A stretch of 64,000 bases of DNA, taken from NCBI RefSeq assembly GCF_024814355.1, contig NZ_JANUXV010000003.1:78612-142611 (forward strand), given 5' to 3'. How positions within the stretch are numbered: position 1 is the stretch's first letter; each line of letters begins with the position of its first letter. The stretch is from Gleimia sp. 6138-11-ORH1 (GTDB lineage Bacteria; Actinomycetota; Actinomycetes; Actinomycetales; Actinomycetaceae). Both the position numbers and the translations under genes were made by a program. Below are positions 7,844 to 16,149 of this stretch, in pieces. Under the pieces are notes generated by a model, which had not been told where the DNA came from, searched no databases, and was given only the letters and a program-made list of their open reading frames with translations.

Positions 7844-8514
7844 TGGAAAACTATACGAACTGGCCAAATATTCTAAGAAACAGTGGGTATCCCCAAATCT
7901 CAGGCTCATTCACAGTGCAGCGAAATGAGCACAGCACGGTTCGCTATTTTATCGACACAGCGATTTGCCCTGCAGTAAGAAAACCAGATGGTGAAGAGCT
8001 TGCTCCAAGTTTGGTTTTGTCTGAACAAGATGATAAAGCAGGGTACGAAATCTACGTGGACTACCGGGACATCTGTGACAACGACCAGCTCTTAGCTTAC
8101 TATCAGGTGCAAGACGGAGAGCTAACCGAACAACCACTTGAAAAAGTCGCTGACCGCAACAATGAACTGGCACACATGAAACTGCCATTAGCCCGGGCTG
8201 TCAAGGATCTAGCGTTAGCCTGCCTTGCAGACCAGCTGCCGGGTCCGGGTGAGGAAAGAGTTACCGCTGACGGGGTAATCCACATACCTGCTGAAAATCC
8301 GGAAACAGGCTATTTCTACAGGCGACTTGTCCCAATGGGACCCGTAATAGATACAGAAACTGATGAGGTATTGTGTTACGAACTGCATGAGTACCGACTA
8401 GACCGCCCAATCGGACACGGAGTCATCTACTGGGACGGAAATACTCTTCAGTCAGCAAAATACTGGCCAAATGGGAAACTCCCAGGGATTCACGAACCAA
8501 TAGCGTTCGCTTAA
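7843..8514 (+). CDS. Hypothetical protein, candidate immunity partner of the toxin fragment
   Basis: 223 residues, soluble, no signal peptide or membrane segment, acidic. I do not recognise the family. It starts with ATG overlapping the stop of the toxin-like frame (ATGA). The C-terminal half contains YFYRRLVPMGPVIDTETDEV, YELHEYRLDRPIGHGVIYWD and a closing GKLPGIHEPIAFA, with regularly spaced aromatics. Position directly after a toxin C-terminal domain is the only argument for an immunity role. A long terminator at 8523 closes the pair, so it is transcribed separately from the tRNA on the other strand. The gene itself looks intact although its neighbour looks decayed. Confidence 0.6.
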   Translation: MENYTNWPNILRNSGYPQISGSFTVQRNEHSTVRYFIDTAICPAVRKPDGEELAPSLVLSEQDDKAGYEIYVDYRDICDNDQLLAYYQVQDGELTEQPLEKVADRNNELAHMKLPLARAVKDLALACLADQLPGPGEERVTADGVIHIPAENPETGYFYRRLVPMGPVIDTETDEVLCYELHEYRLDRPIGHGVIYWDGNTLQSAKYWPNGKLPGIHEPIAFA

Positions 8515-8522
8515 ACAAAGTT

Positions 8523-8564
8523 GGTGTGGGGTGCAAGAAAATCTTGCACCCCACACCAGTTTTG
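8523..8564 (+). terminator. Strong terminator after the toxin/immunity pair
   Basis: Perfect 16-bp stem GGTGTGGGGTGCAAGA (8523-8538) and TCTTGCACCCCACACC (8542-8557) with an AAA loop, then AGTTTTG. Confidence 0.88.
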
Positions 8565-8565
8565 A

Positions 8566-8641
8566 TGGTACCCCCGACAGGATTCGAACCTGCGACCAAG
8601 TGCTTAGAAGGCACCTGCTCTATCCACTGAGCTACGGAGGC
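8566..8641 (-). tRNA. tRNA-Arg (anticodon TCT)
   Basis: The reverse complement folds as a full cloverleaf: acceptor GCCTCCG, D arm GCTC/GAGC, anticodon loop CTTCTAA with TCT at 34-36 (reads AGA), T arm GCAGG-TTCGAAT-CCTGT. CCA is encoded (TGG at 8566-8568 on the plus strand). Confidence 0.95.
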
Positions 8642-8653
8642 AACAACCTAAAT

Positions 8654-9907
8654 TTACACTAAAAGTCTGAAAATCTCAGAATCGGGAGAAATATGCTCCA
8701 CATGAAGTGGAGAATCGTCGATCCTTTTCAACAAATCAGCTAAATCTTGAGGGGAAACAATATCAATCCCCACTAAAGCCGGGCCAGTATCACGGTTGTT
8801 CTTCTTAGTGTACTCAAAATGAACAATGTCCTGATCATGTCCTAAAACGTCTTCTAAGAAACGACGTAAAGCTCCCGGTTCTTGACTGAAAGTTACCAGG
8901 AAGTAATGGCGCAAGCCTTCATGGAGTAAAGAACGTTCCTGTACTTCCGCGTAGCGAGAAAGGTCATTATTGCCGCCCGAAACGATTCCGATTACCGGCC
9001 CTTGCGGTTGGTGAGGAAGATAACCGTGGATTGCGGCAGCAGCTAACGCACCAGCAGGTTCAGCGATGATTCCCTCCGCATTGTAAAGTGCGAGCATCTG
9101 CGAACAGACAGCGCCCTCGGGAACAATCACCACATCATCTAAAAGAGAATTTAAGAACTCAAATGGAGTATCGCCCACTCTCCCCACGGCAGTGCCATCA
9201 ACAAAGTTATCAGAAACCTTAATCGTAACTGGTTTCCCCGCGCGCCTCGCTGCTGCAGCTGAAGCCGCTCCCGCCGGTTCCACGCCAACCACGCGTATTT
9301 TTGGGTGGTGGGTTTTCAACCACAGGGCAATCCCCGCAGCCAATCCGCCCCCACCAATTGGGACAACTACCGTGTCAGTATTTGCGGGCATCTGCGCGGA
9401 TAACTCCACGCCAATCGTACCTTGCCCGGCAATAGTAAGCGGATCATCATAGGGAGGTACAAAAACCAGGTTCTCGGTTTCCGCATAGGTGCGGGCCAGC
9501 TCATTAGCCTGATCAAAACCACCATTGACAATGACTCTTTCAATCCACTTCCCGCCAATAGTCTTAATGCGGTCGCGTTTTTGTCGAGGAGTGTTAGACG
9601 GGAGGAAAATCTTCCCGTGAATCTGCAACGCTGCACAAGCATAGGCAACGCCCTGCGCGTGGTTTCCTGCAGAAGCGCAGACTACGCCGCGTTTTTGCTG
9701 TTCGGGGGTGAGGGAAGCGATTTTATTGTATGCTCCGCGAACCTTGAAAGAACGGCAAAGCTGTAGGTCTTCACGTTTTAGATAAACATCTACTCCAACC
9801 TCTTTTGAGAGGCGCTCAGAATGTTCTAATACAGTTTCTTTGGCGACGCCTTGTAAACGTTTAGCGGCGTCAGCCACTTCAACTGCGGAAAGTGGATAGT
9901 CAGTCAT
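8654..9907 (-). CDS. ilvA: Threonine ammonia-lyase (threonine dehydratase)
   Basis: 417 residues. It deaminates threonine to 2-oxobutanoate, the first step toward isoleucine, using PLP. Lys55 in CRSFKVRGAYNKI is the cofactor lysine; SAGNHAQGVAYA (near residue 80) and the glycine-rich PIGGGGLAAGIA loop (near residue 190) bind substrate and phosphate. The last ~85 residues (LRHYFLVTFSQEPGALRRFL) form the single ACT-like regulatory domain, the form that may sense isoleucine or valine. It is a lone gene, ending 13 bases from tRNA-Arg and divergent from orn. A CGAGGGCG octamer lies at 9112. No leader peptide or T-box is visible upstream. Confidence 0.95.
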   Translation of the reverse strand: MTDYPLSAVEVADAAKRLQGVAKETVLEHSERLSKEVGVDVYLKREDLQLCRSFKVRGAYNKIASLTPEQQKRGVVCASAGNHAQGVAYACAALQIHGKIFLPSNTPRQKRDRIKTIGGKWIERVIVNGGFDQANELARTYAETENLVFVPPYDDPLTIAGQGTIGVELSAQMPANTDTVVVPIGGGGLAAGIALWLKTHHPKIRVVGVEPAGAASAAAARRAGKPVTIKVSDNFVDGTAVGRVGDTPFEFLNSLLDDVVIVPEGAVCSQMLALYNAEGIIAEPAGALAAAAIHGYLPHQPQGPVIGIVSGGNNDLSRYAEVQERSLLHEGLRHYFLVTFSQEPGALRRFLEDVLGHDQDIVHFEYTKKNNRDTGPALVGIDIVSPQDLADLLKRIDDSPLHVEHISPDSEIFRLLV

Positions 9908-10046
9908 ATCCCATATTCTAACCGGTAAAAAGCAGACTCGGGTAGTAGCGTAAAAGTATAGAAGAAAGCGAAGCTAATGAGCTGATTATATTCATGCTAC
10001 GCGGGTAAAGTTCGCATCTAATAGAAAAAAACGTACAGTGGTAGCT

Positions 10047-10673
10047 ATGAGTAATAAAATTCCAGCCCGCCCTTTGGTGTGGATTGACTGTGAGATGACC
10101 GGATTAGACGTTGATAATGATGAGCTGGTTGAAGTAGCCGTTGTAATTACCGATGAGGATTTGAACATTATCGACCCGGGGATCGATTTACTGATTAAAC
10201 CCTCCGCACAGTCTTTAGAAAATATGAGTGATTTTGTGCGGGATATGCATACTACTTCCGGACTGCTAGCTGAGTTAGAACAGGGAATGAGTGTAAAAGA
10301 AGCTGAACGGCAAATCCTAGCTTATGTGAAGCGGTTTGTTCCTCAGCCGAAGCGTGGCTTGATGGCGGGGAACTCAATTGGGACTGACAAAATGTTCTTA
10401 GAACGCTATATGCCTTCTGTTATGAATCATTTGCACTATCGGGTAGTTGATGTTTCTTCAGTAAAAGAGTTAGCAAAACGCTGGTATCACCGAGCATTTG
10501 AGGAAGCTCCCGTTAAAAACGGGGGACACCGTGCGTTAGCCGATATTCTTGAGTCTATTCAAGAACTGGTTTACTACCGTAAAGTACTTTTCCCATTAGA
10601 TGAGGGGCCATCACGCGAAGAATGTCGCCAGATTGCTACTGATGTAGTTGCTTTAGGGATCGCTAAGAAATAA
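10047..10673 (+). CDS. orn: Oligoribonuclease
   Basis: 208 residues from ATG 10047; a GTG at 10038 would add three. Neither has a clear ribosome site. Orn degrades di- to pentaribonucleotides 3' to 5', finishing mRNA turnover and removing pGpG. DEDDh motifs are all present: WIDCEMTGLD near the N-terminus (first Asp and Glu), GNSIGTDKMFLERYMP (ExoII) and the HRALADILESI ExoIII with catalytic His and Asp. The length fits the family. A short hairpin follows at 10709. Confidence 0.95.
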   Translation: MSNKIPARPLVWIDCEMTGLDVDNDELVEVAVVITDEDLNIIDPGIDLLIKPSAQSLENMSDFVRDMHTTSGLLAELEQGMSVKEAERQILAYVKRFVPQPKRGLMAGNSIGTDKMFLERYMPSVMNHLHYRVVDVSSVKELAKRWYHRAFEEAPVKNGGHRALADILESIQELVYYRKVLFPLDEGPSREECRQIATDVVALGIAKK

Positions 10674-10708
10674 AAATCTGTACCCAGGCGAAAAAGTCTA
10701 AGACTTAT

Positions 10709-10727
10709 CCACAGGAAAATCCTGTGG
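10709..10727 (+). other. Short hairpin after orn, overlapping a DnaA-box-like 9-mer
   Basis: Stem CCACAGGA / TCCTGTGG with AAA loop. There is no T tail, so it is a weak terminator at most. TTATCCACA (10705-10713), a perfect DnaA-box word, overlaps its left side; a single copy has little weight. Confidence 0.5.
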
Positions 10728-10808
10728 GGGAGGCGCACAGAAAAATACTTCATAAAAATAACGTTTAAGCGGAACTAATCATCCGATAAACAGCTTTATG
10801 AGGTAAAA

Positions 10809-12359
10809 ATGTCTAAACCACAGCGACCCCTTTTTCGGCGGAAACTAATCGCCGCCAGCATCGCTTTTACTATTGCCGGGCTAACCCCCTTCATATCCTG
10901 GGCTGACCCCTACACCTACGAAACCTATAATCCCACTTACTTAGCAGTCGCCACCGCGGGGGACATGGTAGGAGTCTGTAACGGAGATCGTCAGGGCCTG
11001 GCCACCGCAGAGTCCGGCGAAGTAGAAACTAATATCGTTACCCACTCAGTCGGTACGGATATTCCCCGTAATAGAGAAACTATGACGGGATTTGATGACC
11101 TGCATCTGGTGATTAGCGCAGAAAACTCATACCGCTTAGCCAGCCTCTATCACTTTTATGTGGACGAAGCCCTCCAGGACGAACTGCACACTGAATCATT
11201 TTCTTGGGCGGTACAGCACTATCTGGAAGTCTTTGGCAGGATGCACTCACTGATCCCCACAGATGGGGGAACTTTGAGTGAAGAAATGCTCGCTAAAGCC
11301 AATACTTACGCCGGGCCCTATTACCTACCCGCGATTTGGGAGGGAAAAAGCACTCCCGCAGAACCCTACTTGAAAATTGCAAACCTGGGAGTTCAGGCTC
11401 AAAGTGGCGCCTGGTTTCCCGGTGCGAAACTCACTTTAGAACTAAACGGGCCAGCCTCTTTTGTTGCGCTTCCCGAAGAATCCGGTGAACTTACGGAAAC
11501 TTCTTTACAAAAACTTGAGTTAGAAACTACTGAAACCGCGCAGACAGTACCCGTTCAAGTAACTGGCAGCGGAGAAATTGAAGTTACCATTCACGTCAGT
11601 GGATTGCCCTCACCAGTAATCCAAATCCTTGAAATGGAACATTATCAAGACCTAATCACTGTGCCAGCAAAGAAAAGTGAGATCAGTAAAACTATCCAAA
11701 CAACTGCCGGTAAACAGCCGGTTTCCTTAGAAATAAAAACTGCAGTAACTCAAGCAGTGCTGCGCCCCGATGATCCTGTCATCGACCAGATTTGGATAAA
11801 CGCCACCCAATGGCCCCGCGATTATGCGGGAAACCCATTGGAAGTAAACATCCGAGCCACTCTTTATGGGCCGTTTACAACCGCGCCCACCCCAACTGAA
11901 ACCCTATTTGAAGCAAATGAAGAAACAGCAAATACAAAAGACGCAAGACCCAAACAAAACGGGGCAGTACCCCCAGGAATAACCCCCGTAAGTTCGCAGC
12001 TACTCACTGTAAAAGCTGCCGGGCAGTATCAGAGCGACCCCACTCAAGTGCCCACTTTGGAGCCTGGCTTTTACACCTGGGTAGTGGAAGCAAAATACGC
12101 TGACCAAAGTGACCCTACCGTTTTAGAAACAGAAACTGGGCACGGCTTTGGAGTTGCTGAAGAAACCTTCCAAGTAATTACCGCAAATCAGCCTCCACCA
12201 GAGGAAACCTCCACAGGTTCTCTTCCGCCGCCAAAATACACTAAGCCACGCCTGCCAGAAACGGGTCCCGCCACACTAATATCCCTCACCATCTCTACCG
12301 CCAGTTTTGGAAGCGGACTGCTGATTCTTCGCCCTCGGAAAAAAGAAACCCAGCTGTAA
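10809..12359 (+). CDS. LPXTG-anchored surface protein, possible thioester-type adhesin
   Basis: 516 residues. A signal peptide covers about residues 1-32 (basic start, hydrophobic AASIAFTIAGLTPFISWA). The C-terminus carries a sortase signal: LPETG, a hydrophobic stretch and the basic tail RPRKKETQL. The N-terminal region has Cys57 (VGVCNGDRQ) and, after a helix-like segment, Gln136 in WAVQHYL, resembling the Cys...Gln arrangement of thioester (TQxA-like) adhesin domains; I am not sure of this. The middle is beta-rich, with ATLYGPF and GFYTWVVEAKYAD segments that recur in actinomycete fimbria-like surface proteins. No sortase or pilin gene is nearby. It is followed after 30 bases by an ssb paralogue. 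An octamer (CGCCCTCG) sits at 12330 in the tail. Confidence 0.8.
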   Translation: MSKPQRPLFRRKLIAASIAFTIAGLTPFISWADPYTYETYNPTYLAVATAGDMVGVCNGDRQGLATAESGEVETNIVTHSVGTDIPRNRETMTGFDDLHLVISAENSYRLASLYHFYVDEALQDELHTESFSWAVQHYLEVFGRMHSLIPTDGGTLSEEMLAKANTYAGPYYLPAIWEGKSTPAEPYLKIANLGVQAQSGAWFPGAKLTLELNGPASFVALPEESGELTETSLQKLELETTETAQTVPVQVTGSGEIEVTIHVSGLPSPVIQILEMEHYQDLITVPAKKSEISKTIQTTAGKQPVSLEIKTAVTQAVLRPDDPVIDQIWINATQWPRDYAGNPLEVNIRATLYGPFTTAPTPTETLFEANEETANTKDARPKQNGAVPPGITPVSSQLLTVKAAGQYQSDPTQVPTLEPGFYTWVVEAKYADQSDPTVLETETGHGFGVAEETFQVITANQPPPEETSTGSLPPPKYTKPRLPETGPATLISLTISTASFGSGLLILRPRKKETQL

Positions 12360-12389
12360 GCAACCAACGCACAACGAAAGGAAATAAAA

Positions 12390-13064
12390 ATGGAAAACGA
12401 AATTTGGAACCAAACTGAAAAACCCGCCAGTCAAACAGCTAACCTCACGGTGCAACCGATTGGGAAAATCCGCCCCACCAACACTGATGCGGTAAATGTG
12501 ACCTTAAGAGGTAGGGTTGGCACTGCGGTGGAATACTCCAGCTACCCCTCTGGCGCTTCTTTGGCCAGATTCCGCCTGGCTGTAGCTCGCAAAGGCAGAG
12601 ACGAGGCCGGTCAATGGCACGAACTGGGAGTCACCTGGTACACCGTCAGAATGTGGGGAAAACTTGCTGAAAACGCCTCACATTCACTGCGTAAAGGAGA
12701 ACCCGTATTAGTCAGCGGCAAACTTGAAGTAAATGAATGGGCCAGTGAAGCAAACGGAACTAAAGGAATGGAACTGGTAATTGTTGCAAACGCGGTGGGA
12801 CATGACCTCAATTTTGGTCTATCGCTCTTCAATAAAATCAGTCAGCCAGAACCCTCTCGGCCTCACCAGATGGGAAACCGTGAGCGTGAAAAACCAGCTG
12901 AAACTGTCCCGCCACATTCTTTAGAAGCGGCTCTTTCAACAGTAGGAACCCTGAAAGTAACCGATTCCCAGACAGTTGCGGATGCCCTGGCAACGGAAGA
13001 ACCCCAGGCAGTTACAGGTGCCCGGGTTGAAGAAGAAACTAACGCCTTGGCGACTTTAGGGTAG
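12390..13064 (+). CDS. ssb: Single-stranded DNA-binding protein paralogue
   Basis: 224 residues. Residues ~34-140 form an SSB OB-fold: VTLRGRVGTAVEYS, ARFRLAVARKGRDEAGQWHE, WYTVRMWGKLAENASHSLRKGEPVLVSGKLEVNEW. The long C-terminal half is low in glycine and does not end in the acidic DDDxPF tip used by replication SSB to recruit partners; it ends TNALATLG. This therefore looks like a secondary SSB, perhaps tied to competence or repair, rather than the rpsF-ssb-rpsR copy. The ribosome site AAAGGAA is good. Its position downstream of a surface-anchored protein on the same strand is odd. Confidence 0.82.
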   Translation: MENEIWNQTEKPASQTANLTVQPIGKIRPTNTDAVNVTLRGRVGTAVEYSSYPSGASLARFRLAVARKGRDEAGQWHELGVTWYTVRMWGKLAENASHSLRKGEPVLVSGKLEVNEWASEANGTKGMELVIVANAVGHDLNFGLSLFNKISQPEPSRPHQMGNREREKPAETVPPHSLEAALSTVGTLKVTDSQTVADALATEEPQAVTGARVEEETNALATLG

Positions 13065-13072
13065 GAAAGTCA

Positions 13073-13110
13073 TGGGGTGAGGAAGATATCTAGATAATCT
13101 CCTCACCCCA
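13073..13110 (+). terminator. Hairpin terminator after ssb
   Basis: 11-bp stem TGGGGTGAGGA (13073-13083) and TCCTCACCCCA (13100-13110); the loop contains AGATATCT. There is no real T tract, so termination may be partial. Confidence 0.6.
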
Positions 13111-13136
13111 AAGTGGCTTACATCTAGTTTTCTAAT

Positions 13137-13185
13137 CCATAGTCGCTAACTTTCCTAAAGCTAACTAGAATAGAAGAGACTATGG
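13137..13185. promoter_or_regulatory. Inverted repeat upstream of ettA
   Basis: CCATAGTC (13137-13144) and GACTATGG (13178-13185) flank a 33-base AT-rich interval that includes TAGAAT, a plausible -10 box. A second pair CTAGTT (13124) and AACTAG (13163) interleaves with it. A regulatory role is a guess. Confidence 0.3.
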
Positions 13186-13244
13186 TTTTTAATGGAAAAA
13201 GTTAAAAACCAGTAAACAAGCCTATTTTAGAGTTGAAGGTAGAA

Positions 13245-14927
13245 GTGGCTGAATACATTTACTCGATGGTCCGTGCGCGCAAAGCACACGGTGACAAAGT
13301 AATCCTAGATGACGTAACTATGGCGTTCTTACCCGGCGCAAAAATTGGTATGGTTGGCCCTAACGGGGCAGGTAAATCCTCCATCCTAAAAATTATGGCT
13401 GGATTAGACGAACCTTCCAATGGGGAAGCTCGCCTTACCCCTGGCTACACGGTAGGGATCCTGCTACAGGAACCACCTTTAGATGAAGACAAAACCGTTT
13501 TAGAAAACGTCCAGATGGGACGCGCCGAACTGGTGGCAAAACTTAAGCGTTATAACGAAATCTCTGAAGAAATGTGCAACCCCGATGCTGATTTCGACGC
13601 GCTCATGGAAGAAATGGGTAAACTCCAAGACGAAATTGAAGCTGAAAACGGTTGGGACTTAGACTCCCAACTGGAACAAGCCATGGACGCACTTCGCTGC
13701 CCACCACCAGACGCAGACGTGAAAGTTCTCTCAGGTGGGGAACGCCGCCGCGTAGCCCTTTGCAAACTGCTGCTGGAAGCCCCAGACCTGCTGCTCCTGG
13801 ACGAACCAACTAACCACTTGGACGCAGAATCAGTCCTGTGGTTAGAACAGCACCTGGCATCCTACCCGGGCGCAGTTATCGCCGTAACCCACGACCGCTA
13901 CTTCCTCGATCACGTAGCTAACTGGATTGCTGAAGTAGACCGCGGACGCCTCTACCCATATGAAGGCAACTACACCACTTACCTGGAAACTAAGGAAGCT
14001 CGTCTGGAAGTTCAAGGTAAGAAGGACGCTAAGCTGGCAAAGCGTCTGAAGGACGAACTTGATTGGGTACGTACCAACGCTAAGGGACGTCAAGCAAAAT
14101 CTAAGGCTCGTCTGGCTCGCTACGAAGAAATGGCAGCGGAAGCAGAACGCACTCGGAAGCTCGATTTTGAAGAAATCCAGATTCCACCAGGCCCACGTTT
14201 GGGTAACGTCGTTATCGAAGCAAAGAATTTGAAGAAAGGCTTTGGCGATCGCGTACTGATTGACGGTCTGTCTTTCTCTCTGCCACGTAACGGTATCGTT
14301 GGGGTAATTGGTCCAAACGGCGTTGGTAAGACCACTTTGTTTAAGACCATCGTTGGTTTGGAACCACTTGATGGTGGCGAACTGCGCATCGGGGAAACTG
14401 TGAAGATTTCCTACGTTGATCAAACTCGCGCGGGGATCGACCCAGATAAGACCCTCTGGGAAGTAGTTTCAGACGGTTTAGACTTCATTGAAGTTGGCAA
14501 CGTGGAAATGCCTTCACGAGCCTACGTTTCAGCTTTTGGTTTCAAAGGCCCAGACCAGCAGAAACCAGCCGGAGTACTTTCCGGTGGGGAACGCAACCGC
14601 CTGAACTTGGCCCTTACTCTCAAACAGGGTGGGAACTTGCTGCTGCTGGACGAACCTACTAACGACCTAGACGTAGAAACCCTCTCCTCTTTGGAAAACG
14701 CGTTAGAAAACTTCCCTGGCTGTGCAGTGGTAGTTACCCACGACCGCTGGTTCTTGGACCGTGTAGCCACCCACATTTTGGCTTGGGAAGGCGATGAAGA
14801 AAACCCCGCTAAGTGGTTCTGGTTTGAAGGTAACTTTGAAGCCTACGAAAAGAATAAGATTGAACGCCTGGGGGTTGAAGCAGCTCGTCCTCACCGCGTC
14901 ACTCATCGTCGTTTAACCCGCGACTAA
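13245..14927 (+). CDS. ettA: Energy-dependent translational throttle protein EttA (ABC-F)
   Basis: 560 residues. The GTG at 13245 (reads MAEYIYSMVRARKAHGDK) has GAAGGT just upstream and gives the family's normal N-terminus; a TTG at 13233 would add four residues. ABC-F ATPases have two nucleotide-binding domains and no membrane part; EttA binds the ribosomal E site and gates the first peptide bond according to ATP/ADP. Domain 1: GPNGAGKSS, LSGGERRR, LLLLDEPTNHLD. The arm insertion (EEMCNPDADFDALMEEMGKL) and a basic linker with the KGRQAKSKARLARYEE signature follow. Domain 2: GPNGVGKTT, LSGGERNR, LLLLDEPTNDLD. All catalytic motifs are intact. It is a single gene closed by a bidirectional terminator. 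Confidence 0.96.
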   Translation: MAEYIYSMVRARKAHGDKVILDDVTMAFLPGAKIGMVGPNGAGKSSILKIMAGLDEPSNGEARLTPGYTVGILLQEPPLDEDKTVLENVQMGRAELVAKLKRYNEISEEMCNPDADFDALMEEMGKLQDEIEAENGWDLDSQLEQAMDALRCPPPDADVKVLSGGERRRVALCKLLLEAPDLLLLDEPTNHLDAESVLWLEQHLASYPGAVIAVTHDRYFLDHVANWIAEVDRGRLYPYEGNYTTYLETKEARLEVQGKKDAKLAKRLKDELDWVRTNAKGRQAKSKARLARYEEMAAEAERTRKLDFEEIQIPPGPRLGNVVIEAKNLKKGFGDRVLIDGLSFSLPRNGIVGVIGPNGVGKTTLFKTIVGLEPLDGGELRIGETVKISYVDQTRAGIDPDKTLWEVVSDGLDFIEVGNVEMPSRAYVSAFGFKGPDQQKPAGVLSGGERNRLNLALTLKQGGNLLLLDEPTNDLDVETLSSLENALENFPGCAVVVTHDRWFLDRVATHILAWEGDEENPAKWFWFEGNFEAYEKNKIERLGVEAARPHRVTHRRLTRD

Positions 14928-14945
14928 CCTTCTAAAATCCTGCTG

Positions 14946-14983
14946 TAGTTTTGCCCCGTTTCAATCGAAACGGGGCAAAACTA
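14946..14983. terminator. Bidirectional terminator between ettA and tesB
   Basis: Perfect 17-bp stem (14946-14962 with 14967-14983) around AATC, core GCCCCGTTTC/GAAACGGGGC flanked by TTTT and AAAA. It can therefore serve both convergent genes. Confidence 0.9.
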
Positions 14984-15011
14984 TAGTGAAGACGATGCTT
15001 TAACTACGTAC

Positions 15012-15938
15012 TTATAAATCAAAAGTCCACTTAGATTTAATGTATTCTCCTTCAGGGGGAAGCCGGAGCATCGCTTCTTGCGTAGCTTCAGCAACCAGCA
15101 CCCCGTCCTCGGAAAAGACTCGGGCTTGACCCACCGCACGCGCCCCCTGCGCAGAACTGGAGGATAAATCGTAAAGCAACCACTGATTAATATCGAAATC
15201 ACGGTAAAAATGCATGGAGTGATCGATACTTGCCAGCGCCATGCCGGGAGTCAGCCAAGTCAAGCCGTGGGCACGCAAAGCTGGTTCCATCATCACCTGA
15301 TCAATCACATATGCCAAAAGCACCCGGGAAACCAAAGCAGAAGGAGCCGGCACTTCAGAACGAGGGCGCATCCACACCTGCTGACTATTCCCAGGCTTTG
15401 CACTTACCGTAGTGTAAAGATGATCCTGCACATGGCGAACATCAAAAGCAACAGTTTTACCGAGGAATTTCCCCACCGGATGAGACATAGTTCTAAATAT
15501 TTCAAAAGCCGACTGTAGTTCACCGGGAGCTGGCACTTTAGGTGCTTTTACAAAATGATCCACCCCGGACTGCTGTTTTTGGAAAGAAGACACCATTGTT
15601 AATAGTTCAACGCCTGATTGGTAGGCGCTAACTTGTCGAGAAGCAAATGAACGCCCATCATGTAAACGGCGTACTCGCAGATCAAGGGTGTCAGACGGGG
15701 AGCCGCCTTGTAAAAAATAGGCGTGGAAAGAATGCGGAACTTGGGTAAGTCCGTTTTCTAAAGTATTACAAGCTGCTAGAAGAGATTGCGCCAAAACTTG
15801 CCCTCCGTAAATGCGTTTCATCTGGGGCAGGTTGTTAGCTTGGAAAGAATCAGAACTAGTTTGCTTCAACTGGAGGCAACGGAGTACGGAAGCTAATGGT
15901 TCTGTATCAATCTGGGGAATCTCAATTAGGTTAGGCAT
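15012..15938 (-). CDS. tesB: Acyl-CoA thioesterase II
   Basis: 308 residues from the ATG at 15938 (MPNLIEIPQIDTEPLAS); the frame extends further upstream, but the extra 41 residues have no family character. It hydrolyses acyl-CoA to free acid and CoA. Double hot-dog fold: RIYGGQVLAQSLLAACNTL and HSFHAYFLQGGSP in the first half, ASIDHSMHFYRDFDINQWLLYD with the catalytic Asp region and SSSAQGARAVGQARVFSEDG in the second. Length and motifs match TesB. It is divergent from the PTS EIIB gene, with about 210 bases between, where a tandem operator-like repeat sits nearer the EIIB side. Confidence 0.93.
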   Translation of the reverse strand: MPNLIEIPQIDTEPLASVLRCLQLKQTSSDSFQANNLPQMKRIYGGQVLAQSLLAACNTLENGLTQVPHSFHAYFLQGGSPSDTLDLRVRRLHDGRSFASRQVSAYQSGVELLTMVSSFQKQQSGVDHFVKAPKVPAPGELQSAFEIFRTMSHPVGKFLGKTVAFDVRHVQDHLYTTVSAKPGNSQQVWMRPRSEVPAPSALVSRVLLAYVIDQVMMEPALRAHGLTWLTPGMALASIDHSMHFYRDFDINQWLLYDLSSSSAQGARAVGQARVFSEDGVLVAEATQEAMLRLPPEGEYIKSKWTFDL

Positions 15939-16081
15939 AGTTATATTTTGACCTATGGAGGGGAAAACTGACCAGGGGAACCCTGGTGAAAAGTTGTATT
16001 CTGTCCCCCAAAGTACTATTATGTGAGTTGGATTACACGCATGGTGGTGTGTGTTTAACAATCAGCCAACAGAACTAGAAC

Positions 16082-16129
16082 CCAGATGTCTGAAACGGAC
16101 TAAAACCAGATGTCTGAAACAGACTAAAA
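16082..16129. promoter_or_regulatory. Two tandem 24-bp operator-like repeats before the EIIB gene
   Basis: Copies at 16082-16105 and 16106-16129 differ at one base. Each contains a dyad: GTCTGAAACAGAC is perfect in copy 2, with one mismatch in copy 1 (GTCTGAAACGGAC). A partial third start (GCAGAT) follows at 16130. They lie 21-68 bases before the EIIB start codon, where a repressor or activator would act. Confidence 0.6.
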
Positions 16130-16149
16130 GCAGATAGAGAGGAAATACT

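Noticed and set aside
10705..10713. Perfect DnaA box TTATCCACA after orn
   Set aside because: A single 9-mer is expected about once in two windows by chance; there is no cluster, no AT-rich unwinding region, and dnaA/dnaN are absent.
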